Positions 8,329-16,988 of a stretch of 28,228 bases of DNA are shown here, in pieces. The stretch comes from a virus, in the IMG/VR virus record IMGVR_UViG_3300046009_003816, positions 1 to 28,228 of that record. One strand, written 5' to 3'. How positions within the stretch are numbered: position 1 is the stretch's first letter; each line of letters opens with the position of its first letter. The notes under the pieces are model-generated. The model was not told the DNA's origin, did no database searches, and saw nothing but the letters and a program-made list of their open reading frames with translations. The position numbers and the translations under genes are program-made.

Positions 8329-9678
8329 ATGCCTATAATACTACCTGCAGGATTTAATGTCACTAGCACAGAACCAGTAGATGCTAGATTTAGTGTGGCA
8401 AATGCTACAGCTAGACTTGGTTTGTCTGTTGCTAACGTATATGAAGGCTTGATAGTGTATCAAAGAGATAACGATACTATTTATGTTTTAGTAAATGCAG
8501 CTCAGCCATCATTAGAAGTGAGTTGGCAAATAATAGGAGCCAATGTTAGCGGATCTTTATTTGTTACAGGAAGTATTACTAGTCTTGGAGGATTTACAGG
8601 ATCTTTATTCGGCACAGCTAGTTGGGCAATAAATGCTTTAACTGCATCTTTTACGCCTAATGCGCTAGTAACTGCGTCTGTAAACTTAAATACAATAACA
8701 TTCACTAAAGGTGATGGTAGTACTTTTCCAATAACTGTTAATACAGGTTCAGCGGGAGGAGGATCTGGTGCAGGATTCCCATTTAGTGGTTCTGCTGTTA
8801 TAACAGGTAGTTTAATAGTTACAGGATCAGTTACAGCTACTCAGGGTTATTCTGGGTCATTATTTGGAACTTCTAGTTGGTCAATCAACGCCTTAACATC
8901 TTCTACATCGACCAGTGCGTCCTATGCAGTCACTGCGAGCGTAGCACAATCTGGTACGGGATCATTTACTGGATCTTTCTTTGGAGTATTTAGTGGGTCT
9001 TTATTTGGAACCTCTAGTTGGTCGATAAGTGCACTAACAGCATCTAATACTCCCAATGCATTAATTACAGCTTCGGTCTCATTAAATACTATTACGTTTA
9101 CTAAAGGGGACGGAAGTACGTTTCCAATAACTGTTAACACTGGTTCTGGAGGCGGTGGAGGAGGTGGTGGCGGAACTACTACAAACTCTCTATTCTTTAA
9201 TGCATCTGGCAGCGGATCAGCACCAGGTACTTCTTTCGACGGATCTGTAGCTTTTACTGCTAGTTACAACACTGTTGGTGCAAATAAGGTGATAACTTCA
9301 GGGCCAACTGCGCCCACTGGAGGATTAGATGGAGATTATTATTTCCAATATGATGTATCGAATACTTTATTTTTCTATACAACTAGAAAAACTGGTTCTT
9401 ACACTTTGGCAGGAATAGACATAGGTAGATTAGTAGAAATTGATTCTGGTTCTGCAAATACATTAACTATACCAACAAATGCAAGTGTGGCTATTCCACT
9501 ATATTCAAGATTTACAGTAACTCAATATGGAGCAGGGCAGACATCATTTGCATCTGGCTCTGGAGTAACAGTCAGAAGTAGGAGTAATTTTACAAAAATC
9601 TCTGCAAGATATGGTTTTGCCAATTTAGTAAAAATTGGTACAGATGAATGGTATTTATATGGAGATATATCATCATAA
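8329..9678 (+). CDS. Tail fibre / surface protein with shared modules and C-terminal cap
   Basis: A 449-aa protein. The N-terminal domain is residues 1-70 (ILPAGFNVTSTEPVDARFSV ... VYEGLIVYQRDNDTIYVLVN ... VSWQIIG), a head domain I recall from other phage fibre-like proteins. Three GSLFGT[AS]SW blocks and two copies of the shared module follow (from residues 121 and 253), the second ending in nine glycines. Residues about 283-449 are a C-terminal domain with GLDGDYYFQYDVSNTLFFY, then a cap (LTIPTNASVAIPLYSRFTVT, QYGAGQTSFASGSGVTVRSR, DEWYLYGDIS) like the terminal domains of many phage surface proteins. It is likely a fibre or decoration protein. It sits 3 nt after the preceding fibre gene, so the pair is probably co-translated. 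Confidence 0.8.
   Translation: MPIILPAGFNVTSTEPVDARFSVANATARLGLSVANVYEGLIVYQRDNDTIYVLVNAAQPSLEVSWQIIGANVSGSLFVTGSITSLGGFTGSLFGTASWAINALTASFTPNALVTASVNLNTITFTKGDGSTFPITVNTGSAGGGSGAGFPFSGSAVITGSLIVTGSVTATQGYSGSLFGTSSWSINALTSSTSTSASYAVTASVAQSGTGSFTGSFFGVFSGSLFGTSSWSISALTASNTPNALITASVSLNTITFTKGDGSTFPITVNTGSGGGGGGGGGTTTNSLFFNASGSGSAPGTSFDGSVAFTASYNTVGANKVITSGPTAPTGGLDGDYYFQYDVSNTLFFYTTRKTGSYTLAGIDIGRLVEIDSGSANTLTIPTNASVAIPLYSRFTVTQYGAGQTSFASGSGVTVRSRSNFTKISARYGFANLVKIGTDEWYLYGDISS
8689..8880 (+). repeat. Fibre module copy 7
   Basis: FTKGDGSTFPITVNTGS with an interrupted glycine linker (AGGGSGAG), FPFSGSAVITGSLIVTGS and GSLFGTSSW. The linker resembles that of copy 1 (TGAGFPYSG). Confidence 0.85.
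9085..9174 (+). repeat. Fibre module copy 8 (half module, nine glycines)
   Basis: The first half only, with the longest glycine run in the window (nine GGN codons, 9148-9174), leading directly into the unique C-terminal domain. Confidence 0.85.
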
Positions 9679-9693
9679 AAAATAATAAGGATT

Positions 9694-10122
9694 ATGCCAT
9701 CACTAATAAAATTTAATTGCTTTACAAAAGACTTAGCAGAGAAAAAACACAATCTATCCACAGATCAATTAACTGTAGCATTAACAAATGTTCAACCAAG
9801 TACTAGTTATTCGCAAATAAGCGAAATAACAGAGATAAATTACACTGGATTAAGTAGTCGTAATTTAGTTACAGTTTCGTCCGCTCAAGTGGAAGGTACA
9901 TACAAATTGGTAGAAAATAGTTTAACTATATCAGCAACTGGAGTAAATAGTCCCATATTTAGATATGTAGTAGTCTATAATTCCACAGTTTCTGGAGGAC
10001 CGCTACTAGGATATTTTGATATTGGTTATGGTGTTGTCATTTATAATAATGGAGGATTTTTCCCAAGTTCAGGATTTACAATAGGATTATCATTAATAGA
10101 TGGATTTATAATAATACAATAA
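9694..10122 (+). CDS. Small virion-associated protein, unknown
   Basis: A 142-aa protein. The start is preceded by TAAGGA, one of the few Shine-Dalgarno-like leaders here. The N-terminal pattern (IKFNCFTKDLAEKKHNLSTD, then LTVALTNVQPS, then ISEITEINYTG) is one I recall from a widespread small phage structural family ('F...hnl.tD..kvaLtN..P....'). The rest is beta-rich, with a hydrophobic repeating end (GYGVVIYNNGGFF ... GFTIGLSLIDGFIIIQ). No enzyme motif is seen. The usual context of this family is tail or fibre loci, so a minor virion component is likely. The gap to the next gene is 10 nt. Confidence 0.65.
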   Translation: MPSLIKFNCFTKDLAEKKHNLSTDQLTVALTNVQPSTSYSQISEITEINYTGLSSRNLVTVSSAQVEGTYKLVENSLTISATGVNSPIFRYVVVYNSTVSGGPLLGYFDIGYGVVIYNNGGFFPSSGFTIGLSLIDGFIIIQ

Positions 10123-10132
10123 ATTATATAAT

Positions 10133-12271
10133 ATGAAAGTTGCAATAGAACAAATTTTTAATGGAACAATCCAACAAGTAGATATTACTGGATCATATGA
10201 TTCTACTAAAATAAATAGAGGAAAACATACTGGGCAATACAACTTAGGTTCGGGCGAAATAGATAAGTTTGTAGGTCCAGCGCCATTGGGAGTTGCAAAT
10301 TTTGGAGAATCTTCTTTGGCAATGCCATCAAATATAGTGAGTGCTGTAAAAATAAATAACGATTTGTATTGGATTTTTGGCGCTGATGTAGCAGCTGCTG
10401 CAGTAACTAGAAGAATTCAATTGTGGACATACGTACCATCTACAGCAACTTACACTTTTGTTGGAGCCATACTTGTAAATTATCCAGTTGCAACTAATAA
10501 AACATTTAGAGGACTAACTGCGATTCTTACAAATTATACGACTGGAAGCGTTACAGTTAACGCTACTACGGTTACAGGCTCAGGTACGACTTGGAATACG
10601 GGAATTTCAGTAGGTTCTAGGATAGGATTCGGATCAACAAATCCTGATGCAATATCTACTTGGTATGAAGTGGCAACTATAAGCAGCGACACTCAAATGA
10701 CTATAAGTTCTTCAGCGGGTACAGTCGCTTCTGGATCTCCGTATGTTATTCAAGATCTAATGATGGTGCAAGCAGTAACAGCAGCAACTGCAACAAACGG
10801 AGGTTTATTTGTTACAAAGGGACTTAGATATGAAGATTTTCAAACTTCCCCAAAGTCTATACCATCTGCGTCTGTTGCTGATAAAATAAAAGCAACTTAT
10901 TGGTTAAAAGATGCCGCAACCGTGACTAACGATGTTATTGGAGGCTGCGCAGTTGGAAATTTTGATTCTTGGAGTCAACAATACGTGTATTGCACAGAAG
11001 GATCTGCTACTTCACTACAGATGTATAGATATAATCTAAGAGCCGCATTAACTCCATTAACTGCTGGCCAAATAGCGTTATCGGGTAGCAATGTAGTAAT
11101 CACAGGCACACAAACTGTTACGGGTAACATATCGCAAAATAATAATGGACGTGTAGCAACTTTAAATCATGGATCTGGATTGGGAGTGCCAAGCATTTAT
11201 TGTTTTACATCAACTAGAATACTTAGAATACCCACTGGAAGTGTAACGTCAGGTAATACAACGTTTGTTGCAGACTCAATGTCAGAAGTACCTCCAGGAA
11301 CTACTAATACGAACATATCAACAGGTACATTTTTATCTTTTGATGTAGCCAAAACTATAGATAAGTTAATTATTTTAACTGCAGGTGCAAATGGTACTAT
11401 GTATGTTAGTGATTATTATACAGGAGGTCAACAGCTAGATAGAAGATCTACATGTTTATCTTCTCAAATTCCATCTTCTTTAAGAGATTTAGATAGTCCA
11501 ATGTTTGTACACGTACCGATAGGTAGTACTCCATTTATATCTGTTGAAGATGGATGGTTATTTTGGATGTATGGAACTGCGACGACAACTAATACGAATG
11601 CACTAACAGCGTATCCACTGGCAGCAGATTTTGATACTCAAGCAGATGAAAATAATAGAATAATTTGTCCTAAAATTAATTTAGGATCAAATCCTTCTCA
11701 ATTTTATAGGGTATTGGTGAATGGAATGCAAAACATAGGAGACTTTAATATGGGATTAGCTCCGGATATGTATAAAGTTCAATACAGGACTTCAGGAATA
11801 GATGATAATAGTGGAGCTTGGACAGACGTTACACAAAATGGAAATTTATCTGGAGTTTTACCAGCATCAGCTATACAATTTGCTTTTCAATTTAGAACGC
11901 TAGGAGTAATAATGCTACCTGCTAGAATTTTATCATTAGCTTTAGTTTATGAAACAGTGGATTCATTACCTGCTCAATATAGATGGAATTTTAGTGATTT
12001 TAATTCTGCGACTGGATCTTTTGCGTGGATTCAAAATTCCCTGTTTGGATCTTTACCAACTCATAGCATAGAAATATATAGAGCAGACACCAACGCATTA
12101 GTATTAACACAATCATCTACAGGCAGTATAAACGGAGCTTTTGAATTTTGGAATGGAAGCGTTTGGGCGGGAGGATTAGGAACTAATACTGTTGGAACTC
12201 GCAGAAGATTTGTTCCATCTGGATCTCTACCAGGAAGCATAGATCTTTACGCAAAAATTATAGTTTCATAA
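10133..12271 (+). CDS. Large virion structural protein, paralogue A
   Basis: A 712-aa protein, clearly paralogous over its whole length to the next gene. Shared landmarks are MKVAIEQIF at the start, QYNLGSGEIDKF near 35-46, NDLYWIFG near 76-83, and a beta module near 147-190 (VTGSGTTWNTGISVGSRIGF, then DTQMTISS). A C-terminal stretch (KINLGSNPSQFYRVLVNGMQ, YRTSGIDDNSGAWTDV, RRRFVPSG) also matches. The repeated 'G-T-x-W-N-x-G-x-x-V-G-S-x-I' segment is of a kind found in phage fibre proteins. No catalytic motif is evident. It is probably a tail-fibre, adhesin or surface-spike component. The stop codon directly abuts the ATG of paralogue B with no spacer. Confidence 0.75.
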   Translation: MKVAIEQIFNGTIQQVDITGSYDSTKINRGKHTGQYNLGSGEIDKFVGPAPLGVANFGESSLAMPSNIVSAVKINNDLYWIFGADVAAAAVTRRIQLWTYVPSTATYTFVGAILVNYPVATNKTFRGLTAILTNYTTGSVTVNATTVTGSGTTWNTGISVGSRIGFGSTNPDAISTWYEVATISSDTQMTISSSAGTVASGSPYVIQDLMMVQAVTAATATNGGLFVTKGLRYEDFQTSPKSIPSASVADKIKATYWLKDAATVTNDVIGGCAVGNFDSWSQQYVYCTEGSATSLQMYRYNLRAALTPLTAGQIALSGSNVVITGTQTVTGNISQNNNGRVATLNHGSGLGVPSIYCFTSTRILRIPTGSVTSGNTTFVADSMSEVPPGTTNTNISTGTFLSFDVAKTIDKLIILTAGANGTMYVSDYYTGGQQLDRRSTCLSSQIPSSLRDLDSPMFVHVPIGSTPFISVEDGWLFWMYGTATTTNTNALTAYPLAADFDTQADENNRIICPKINLGSNPSQFYRVLVNGMQNIGDFNMGLAPDMYKVQYRTSGIDDNSGAWTDVTQNGNLSGVLPASAIQFAFQFRTLGVIMLPARILSLALVYETVDSLPAQYRWNFSDFNSATGSFAWIQNSLFGSLPTHSIEIYRADTNALVLTQSSTGSINGAFEFWNGSVWAGGLGTNTVGTRRRFVPSGSLPGSIDLYAKIIVS

Positions 12272-14467
12272 ATGAAAGTAGCAATTGAGCAAATATTTGA
12301 TGGGTCAATACAGCAAGTTCCAATAACTGGTGCTTACGATCCAGATAAAATTAGTAGAGGTCCTCATGTAGGACAATATAATTTAGGATCTGGAGAAATT
12401 GATAAATTCATAGGCCCAAATCCGATAGATATTGCAAATAACGGAAATACTCAATTGGCTATACCGTCAAGTATGTATTCTATTGTAAAGATTAATGAAG
12501 ATTTATATTGGATATTTGGAAATGATGCAGCTGCAGCTTCTACTACAAGAAGAGTGCAACTTTGGACTTTTGTTCCTTCTACCAATACTTATACTTTCGT
12601 CGGTGCAATTATTTTAAATTTTCCTGGAGGAGGCAGTGCCACTGCCATATCGACAAGAGCTGCTTTAACGAATTATACCTCAGGGAGCGTATCTGTAATA
12701 AGTAATCAAGTTACGGGATCAAGCACTACTTGGAATACTGGCTTATCTGTCGGTTCTCGAATAGGGTTTGGCTCAACTAATCCCAATCAAATATCTGCGT
12801 GGTATCCCATAAGTAATATAGGTTCAGATACGTCATTAACTATATCTGGAAGTTTATCTGCTTCGTTGGGAACTCCTTATGTTATACAAGATTTGATGAT
12901 ACTTCAAGCAAATTCTAATAGTAATAATTTATTTGTAGCGAAGGGATTAAGATATGAAGATTTTTCGATTCCTGCAACTAATATACCCACTGCGAGTTTA
13001 ACCGATAAAGTAAAAGCTGTTTATGGATTGTCTACTGTGGGAAGTTCTATGTGCGGACTAGACATTAGTAATTTTGAATCTTGGACATTACAAAGAGTTT
13101 TTGTAGTGGCGCAAGCTGGTCCTCAATTTCAACCTCTTAGATTAGGTTTTGCAAATTTTAGAGCTCCCTTAACATCGTTAAGCGCCGGAGTGCAAACAGG
13201 ATCTTTTACAACGTATAATCAACTAAGTACCGATGGATTTTTAGCGCCTTTGGCAACTGTAAATAATGGAGTTATAGGCACACTTTCGGCTGGTGTATTA
13301 GCAAATACCGCGTCTATGTATTTTTATACGAATCCTTCATTTGGTATCACCGGCGCTGTTTATGGAACTCCTTTGGAGTACATACTTAATGGATCATCAA
13401 GTCTATTTTTAAAGACTGGATTGGCATTTGATGCAATAAATAACAAACCCGGCGGAGCCAATACAAATCTATTTATGCAACCCACGGCTTCAAGTGTAAC
13501 TGTTGATGATGTAACAGGAAAGATACTAATGATAATGGGAAGCAGCGGAAGTCTTTATGCCGTTGATTTGACATCCCCCGCAGGCACTATTACTGCATCC
13601 TTTACGCCTAATGCAGTACTTACAGCTTCAATTAATAGGCGTAGTACAGTCATAGAATCTATGTTACCAAATACACTTAAAAATAAAAACGCTATCCCAC
13701 ACGCACATGTAATTCCAGGAAACACACCAACCCTATCAGCTAAAGATGGATGGATGCTTTTTAATTACACTTCCGCAACTACAGCAACAGTGAATTCATT
13801 TACAGCATATCCTATGGGAGCAGATTTAGAATATGCAAATGTTGTAAATAATAGAGTAATTTGTCCAAGAATAAATTTAGGAGTTACTCCTACAAAATAC
13901 TATAGAGTTTTAGTTAATTGTGCAAAGAATATAGGAGATAGTAAATTTGGTGTAACTCCAGATATGTATAAATTGCAATATAGAACTTCTGGAATATCTA
14001 ATAATAGTGGAAGTTGGATAGATGTTAGACAAGACGGCAATCTGTATCAAGTTACACCAAGCAATGAAATACAATTTGCTTTTCAATTTAGGACAATGGG
14101 CTCTATGATGCTACCTGCTAGAGTTTTATCTTTAGTGCTCTTATACGAAGATCAAGAAAGCATAGCATCTTTTTATAGATGGAATATAGCAGATTTTAAT
14201 CCCGCTAATGGAACTTTTGCATGGATTCAAATAAACTTAAGTCCCATAACTCATAAGTACATTATTGAGATATACAGATTTCAGGATGATCTATTATTGT
14301 TATCTCAAGATACTAATGGAACTACAAATGGAATATTCGAATATTGGAATGGAGAAGCTTGGGTTACTGGATTAGGAAATAATATAATTGGAACAAGAAG
14401 AAGATTCGTACCAACTAGATTAATACCAAAAGATACTAATGTGTACGCAAAATTATTACTTATATGA
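12272..14467 (+). CDS. Large virion structural protein, paralogue B, with a grafted fibre-module fragment
   Basis: A 731-aa protein aligning end to end with the 712-aa neighbour: MKVAIEQIFDGSIQQV at the start, QYNLGSGEIDKF, DLYWIFGND, SVGSRIGFGSTNP, then YRVLVN and GTRRRFVPT at the end. The strongest difference is residues 441-455, TASFTPNAVLTASIN, which is absent from paralogue A. It matches the pre-module sequence of the repeat-built fibres instead. Flanking residues (G-S-L-Y before, RRST after) are shared with paralogue A, so the segment is an internal graft. The role is likely the same as paralogue A, perhaps forming a hetero-oligomer or providing alternative specificity. The final ATGA overlaps the next start codon. 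Confidence 0.75.
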   Translation: MKVAIEQIFDGSIQQVPITGAYDPDKISRGPHVGQYNLGSGEIDKFIGPNPIDIANNGNTQLAIPSSMYSIVKINEDLYWIFGNDAAAASTTRRVQLWTFVPSTNTYTFVGAIILNFPGGGSATAISTRAALTNYTSGSVSVISNQVTGSSTTWNTGLSVGSRIGFGSTNPNQISAWYPISNIGSDTSLTISGSLSASLGTPYVIQDLMILQANSNSNNLFVAKGLRYEDFSIPATNIPTASLTDKVKAVYGLSTVGSSMCGLDISNFESWTLQRVFVVAQAGPQFQPLRLGFANFRAPLTSLSAGVQTGSFTTYNQLSTDGFLAPLATVNNGVIGTLSAGVLANTASMYFYTNPSFGITGAVYGTPLEYILNGSSSLFLKTGLAFDAINNKPGGANTNLFMQPTASSVTVDDVTGKILMIMGSSGSLYAVDLTSPAGTITASFTPNAVLTASINRRSTVIESMLPNTLKNKNAIPHAHVIPGNTPTLSAKDGWMLFNYTSATTATVNSFTAYPMGADLEYANVVNNRVICPRINLGVTPTKYYRVLVNCAKNIGDSKFGVTPDMYKLQYRTSGISNNSGSWIDVRQDGNLYQVTPSNEIQFAFQFRTMGSMMLPARVLSLVLLYEDQESIASFYRWNIADFNPANGTFAWIQINLSPITHKYIIEIYRFQDDLLLLSQDTNGTTNGIFEYWNGEAWVTGLGNNIIGTRRRFVPTRLIPKDTNVYAKLLLI
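13592..13636 (+). repeat. Isolated fragment of the fibre repeat inside paralogue B
   Basis: Encodes TASFTPNAVLTASIN. The first 23 bases match the fibre gene at 8641-8663 at 22 positions, in the same reading frame. Paralogue A lacks this stretch. Confidence 0.75.
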
Positions 14468-15123
14468 GTGATAGATTAACAGTAGACGGAGATGTAATAT
14501 CTCAAAGAGCAGGTTTACAATCGGGTTTGATCACTAATTTCCAATTCCAAGTAGGAGATGGTTCTTTACTTTACAATAATCAGAATGAAATTAATGGATG
14601 GTGTAGAAGAAATAGATCATGGAATAAAATAGTAGGAGAATGGAAAAATAATTCAAATTACATAAATAATACATCATATAAACAAACAGAGTTAGCTATA
14701 AAAAATCCAAATATTGTTGGATCGTTATTTGATACCAATGGTACTCAGATATCAATTAATTATACAACTTTTATAAATAATAATCAAGGTAATTTAAGAA
14801 TAACAAATAATCATCCAACGTACATCGTAACTGCAATTTTTATTGGAGAAAACACGGCAAACTGTGCACCTGTGATATATTTTAGTGGTAAAAATTTTCC
14901 TATAAGTACAGGCGAATCCGGGATCTTTATAAGAGATTTAAACGGTCCAAGTGGATCTACTACATGCGTATCTGGAACTGGAATAGGATCTGCAGCTTAC
15001 AGTTGGGCCAATACGAGTGGCGGAGGTTCTTCGGGCACTGCTTTCTCTTCCTTTGGATGTTTTTTTGATAACAACTCACTAGACCCAGGTGTAGGTAGAA
15101 CTGCAGTACTTACTTTTAATTAA
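14464..15123 (+). CDS. Glycine/asparagine-rich virion protein, unknown
   Basis: A 219-aa protein that starts on the ATGA overlap with paralogue B. The N-terminus is MSDRLTVDGDVISQRAGLQS. The middle is Asn-rich with predicted beta strands (WNKIVGEWKNNSNYIN, YTTFINNNQGNLRITNN). The C-terminal third is Gly/Ser-rich (GPSGSTTCVSGTGIGSAAYS, ANTSGGGSSGTAFSSFGCFF). The four cysteines are scattered with no metal-binding spacing. It could be a fibre tip, a capping protein or an adhesin comparable in position to small genes following fibres in other phages, but I do not recognise the family. Confidence 0.65.
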   Translation: MSDRLTVDGDVISQRAGLQSGLITNFQFQVGDGSLLYNNQNEINGWCRRNRSWNKIVGEWKNNSNYINNTSYKQTELAIKNPNIVGSLFDTNGTQISINYTTFINNNQGNLRITNNHPTYIVTAIFIGENTANCAPVIYFSGKNFPISTGESGIFIRDLNGPSGSTTCVSGTGIGSAAYSWANTSGGGSSGTAFSSFGCFFDNNSLDPGVGRTAVLTFN

Positions 15124-15168
15124 AACTTATATATATGCAACTACTACGTTTTTTAAGTAAAGTTTCGA

Positions 15169-15176
15169 TATTTATT
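15169..15176 (+). promoter_or_regulatory. Candidate late-promoter element (TATTTATT, one mismatch)
   Basis: It sits in the 79-nt gap between the fibre cluster and the tail sheath, ending 26 nt before the sheath ATG. The rest of the gap is AT-rich, with no stable hairpin found by eye. Confidence 0.45.
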
Positions 15177-15202
15177 GGTAGACAAAATAAAACTAAATAT
15201 AG

Positions 15203-16984
15203 ATGTCCGATTTAATCTTCAGTCCAGGAGTAGTATTAATAGAAAACGATCAATCGCCATACACTCAAGGCCCAATAGAAGCAGGTGCCGCAATAGTTGG
15301 CCCGACTGTTATAGGTCCTGTAAATACTCCAACTCTAGTAACCTCTTATTCAGAATACAAAGCTGTATTCGGAGCTTCTTTCATAACTGGAGGAGCTTCT
15401 CAAGAATATTTAACTAGTATAGCTGCTTACAATTACTTTAATCAAGGAGGAAGTTCGCTATTAATTACGAGAGTAGCTTCCGGTTCGTACACTTCTGCTA
15501 CTGCTAATGTGACCTCTATAGGTAACGTAAATAGTACCACTGCATCTTTTCAACTAGAGACAATATCTACTGGAGTTGTAATGAACAACTCAGGAGCAGT
15601 TGGAAGTGTAGGTAATTTAATTACGGGTTCAGACATCAATATTCGTTGGGAGATCTCTGCCGTTAATACTGGCTCTGGAGTATTTTCTATCATAATCAGA
15701 CGCGGAGACGACACAAATAATAACAAGACTATATTAGAGACTTGGAACAATTTGTCTCTAGATCCTAATCAAAATAACTACATAGAGTACGTTATAGGTA
15801 GCCAAAAAAATGTAGTTCAATTGGACTCTTCAAATTCTCAATACTACATACAACCACAAGGCGCTTATCAGAACAAATCAAAATACGTTCGCGTAATACC
15901 TGGCACAGTAGCCGCTACTCCGAATTATTTCGATGCTGCGGGAAATCCAGTATCCTCTTTGACGGGATCCATGCCTCGTATAGGTTCAGGTTCACTTCAC
16001 GGAGCTTTTTCTGGAGCAACTGGAGCAATATTTGGATTCGCAAATTCTACTCCAAGCGCGCCTTTAACATTGAATCAATCAATAAGCGGTAGTTCTGTTG
16101 CGAACTCTGCAGCTACGAACGTACAAGGATTGTTGGACACAGATTACGCTATAGCAATAAACTTACTTAGAAATAAAGACGAGTATCAATTTAACGTAAT
16201 TACTGCGCCTGGTCTTAACTCACTAAACGCACCAAGCTCTACAGCAGATTTAATAAGTTTAGCGGCCGATAGAGGCGACAACATAGCAGTGGTTGATATG
16301 GTTGGATACAGTTCTAATCTAACATCCGTTATATCACAAGCTTCTACTTTCGATAACTCTTACGCAGCCACTTATTGGCCTTGGGTACAAGTAAGATCGG
16401 TAGAGACTGGAAGAATACAGTTCGTTCCACCCGCTACAGTGATTCCTTCAGTATACGAATACAATGATAAAGTTGCCGCTGCTTGGTGGGCTCCAGCTGG
16501 AGTTGATCGTGGAGGTTTAGGTAACGTTATTCAACCAGAAAGAAAAGTATCGTTGAACGATCGTAACCTTTTATACGCAGGAAAAGTTAACCCGATCGCT
16601 AGTTTCCCTGGAGTTGGTGTAGCAATATACGGTCAAAAGACTCTGCAATCCAAAAACTCAGCATTAAATAGAGTTAGCGTAAGACGACTCTTGATAGAAT
16701 TGAAATCTTACATAGGTCAAATAGGACAAACTTTAGTGTTCCAACCCAACACTCAAGTTACAAGAAATAAATTCTTGAATCAAGTTAATCCTTACCTTGA
16801 ATCCGTACAACAGCGTGAAGGTTTATACGCATTTGAAGTAATAATGGACGATACTAACAACACTCCCGATACAATCGATCGTGGAATTCTTGTAGGAGCC
16901 ATTAACATAAAACCCACAATCGCTGCGGAAATCATCAGCTTGACCTTTAACATCATGCCAACTGGCACTACTTTTAACGTATAA
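15203..16984 (+). CDS. Contractile tail sheath protein (T4 gp18-like)
   Basis: A 593-aa protein. The N-terminus FSPGVVLIENDQS...GPIEAGAAIVGPTVIGP followed by YSEYKAVFG is the usual opening of myovirus sheath proteins. The C-terminal domain has the family's conserved features: ARKVSL-type loop (PERKVSLNDRNLLYAGKVNP), SALNRVSVRRLLIELKSYIG, and the last 50 residues (EVIMDDTNNTPDTIDRGILV, then INIKPTIAAEIISLTFNIMP). About 110 residues in the N-terminal third (from about 95 to 205) look like a variable inserted surface domain. The protein polymerises around the tail tube and contracts to drive the tube through the envelope. A TATTTATT element and an A-rich leader precede it. The start MSDLIF is chosen because the family pattern begins immediately after it. 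Confidence 0.95.
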   Translation: MSDLIFSPGVVLIENDQSPYTQGPIEAGAAIVGPTVIGPVNTPTLVTSYSEYKAVFGASFITGGASQEYLTSIAAYNYFNQGGSSLLITRVASGSYTSATANVTSIGNVNSTTASFQLETISTGVVMNNSGAVGSVGNLITGSDINIRWEISAVNTGSGVFSIIIRRGDDTNNNKTILETWNNLSLDPNQNNYIEYVIGSQKNVVQLDSSNSQYYIQPQGAYQNKSKYVRVIPGTVAATPNYFDAAGNPVSSLTGSMPRIGSGSLHGAFSGATGAIFGFANSTPSAPLTLNQSISGSSVANSAATNVQGLLDTDYAIAINLLRNKDEYQFNVITAPGLNSLNAPSSTADLISLAADRGDNIAVVDMVGYSSNLTSVISQASTFDNSYAATYWPWVQVRSVETGRIQFVPPATVIPSVYEYNDKVAAAWWAPAGVDRGGLGNVIQPERKVSLNDRNLLYAGKVNPIASFPGVGVAIYGQKTLQSKNSALNRVSVRRLLIELKSYIGQIGQTLVFQPNTQVTRNKFLNQVNPYLESVQQREGLYAFEVIMDDTNNTPDTIDRGILVGAINIKPTIAAEIISLTFNIMPTGTTFNV

Positions 16985-16988
16985 TTAA

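Noticed and set aside
1993-9140. Minus-strand open frames at 1993-2175, 2797-3057, 6903-7172, 8502-8705 and 8922-9140 that share a 'PLVNVIVF' sequence
   Set aside because: They are the antisense of the repeated NTITFTKGDG module. Their similarity to each other only reflects the sense-strand repeat, and they lie inside clear genes.
15135-15213. A 26-residue open frame in the gap before the sheath
   Set aside because: It is very short, overlaps the sheath start in another frame and spans the promoter-like element, so there is no support for it being coding.
15175-15417. 80-aa open frame overlapping the start of the sheath gene
   Set aside because: It is an Arg/Ser/Asn-rich out-of-frame reading of the well-supported sheath sequence.
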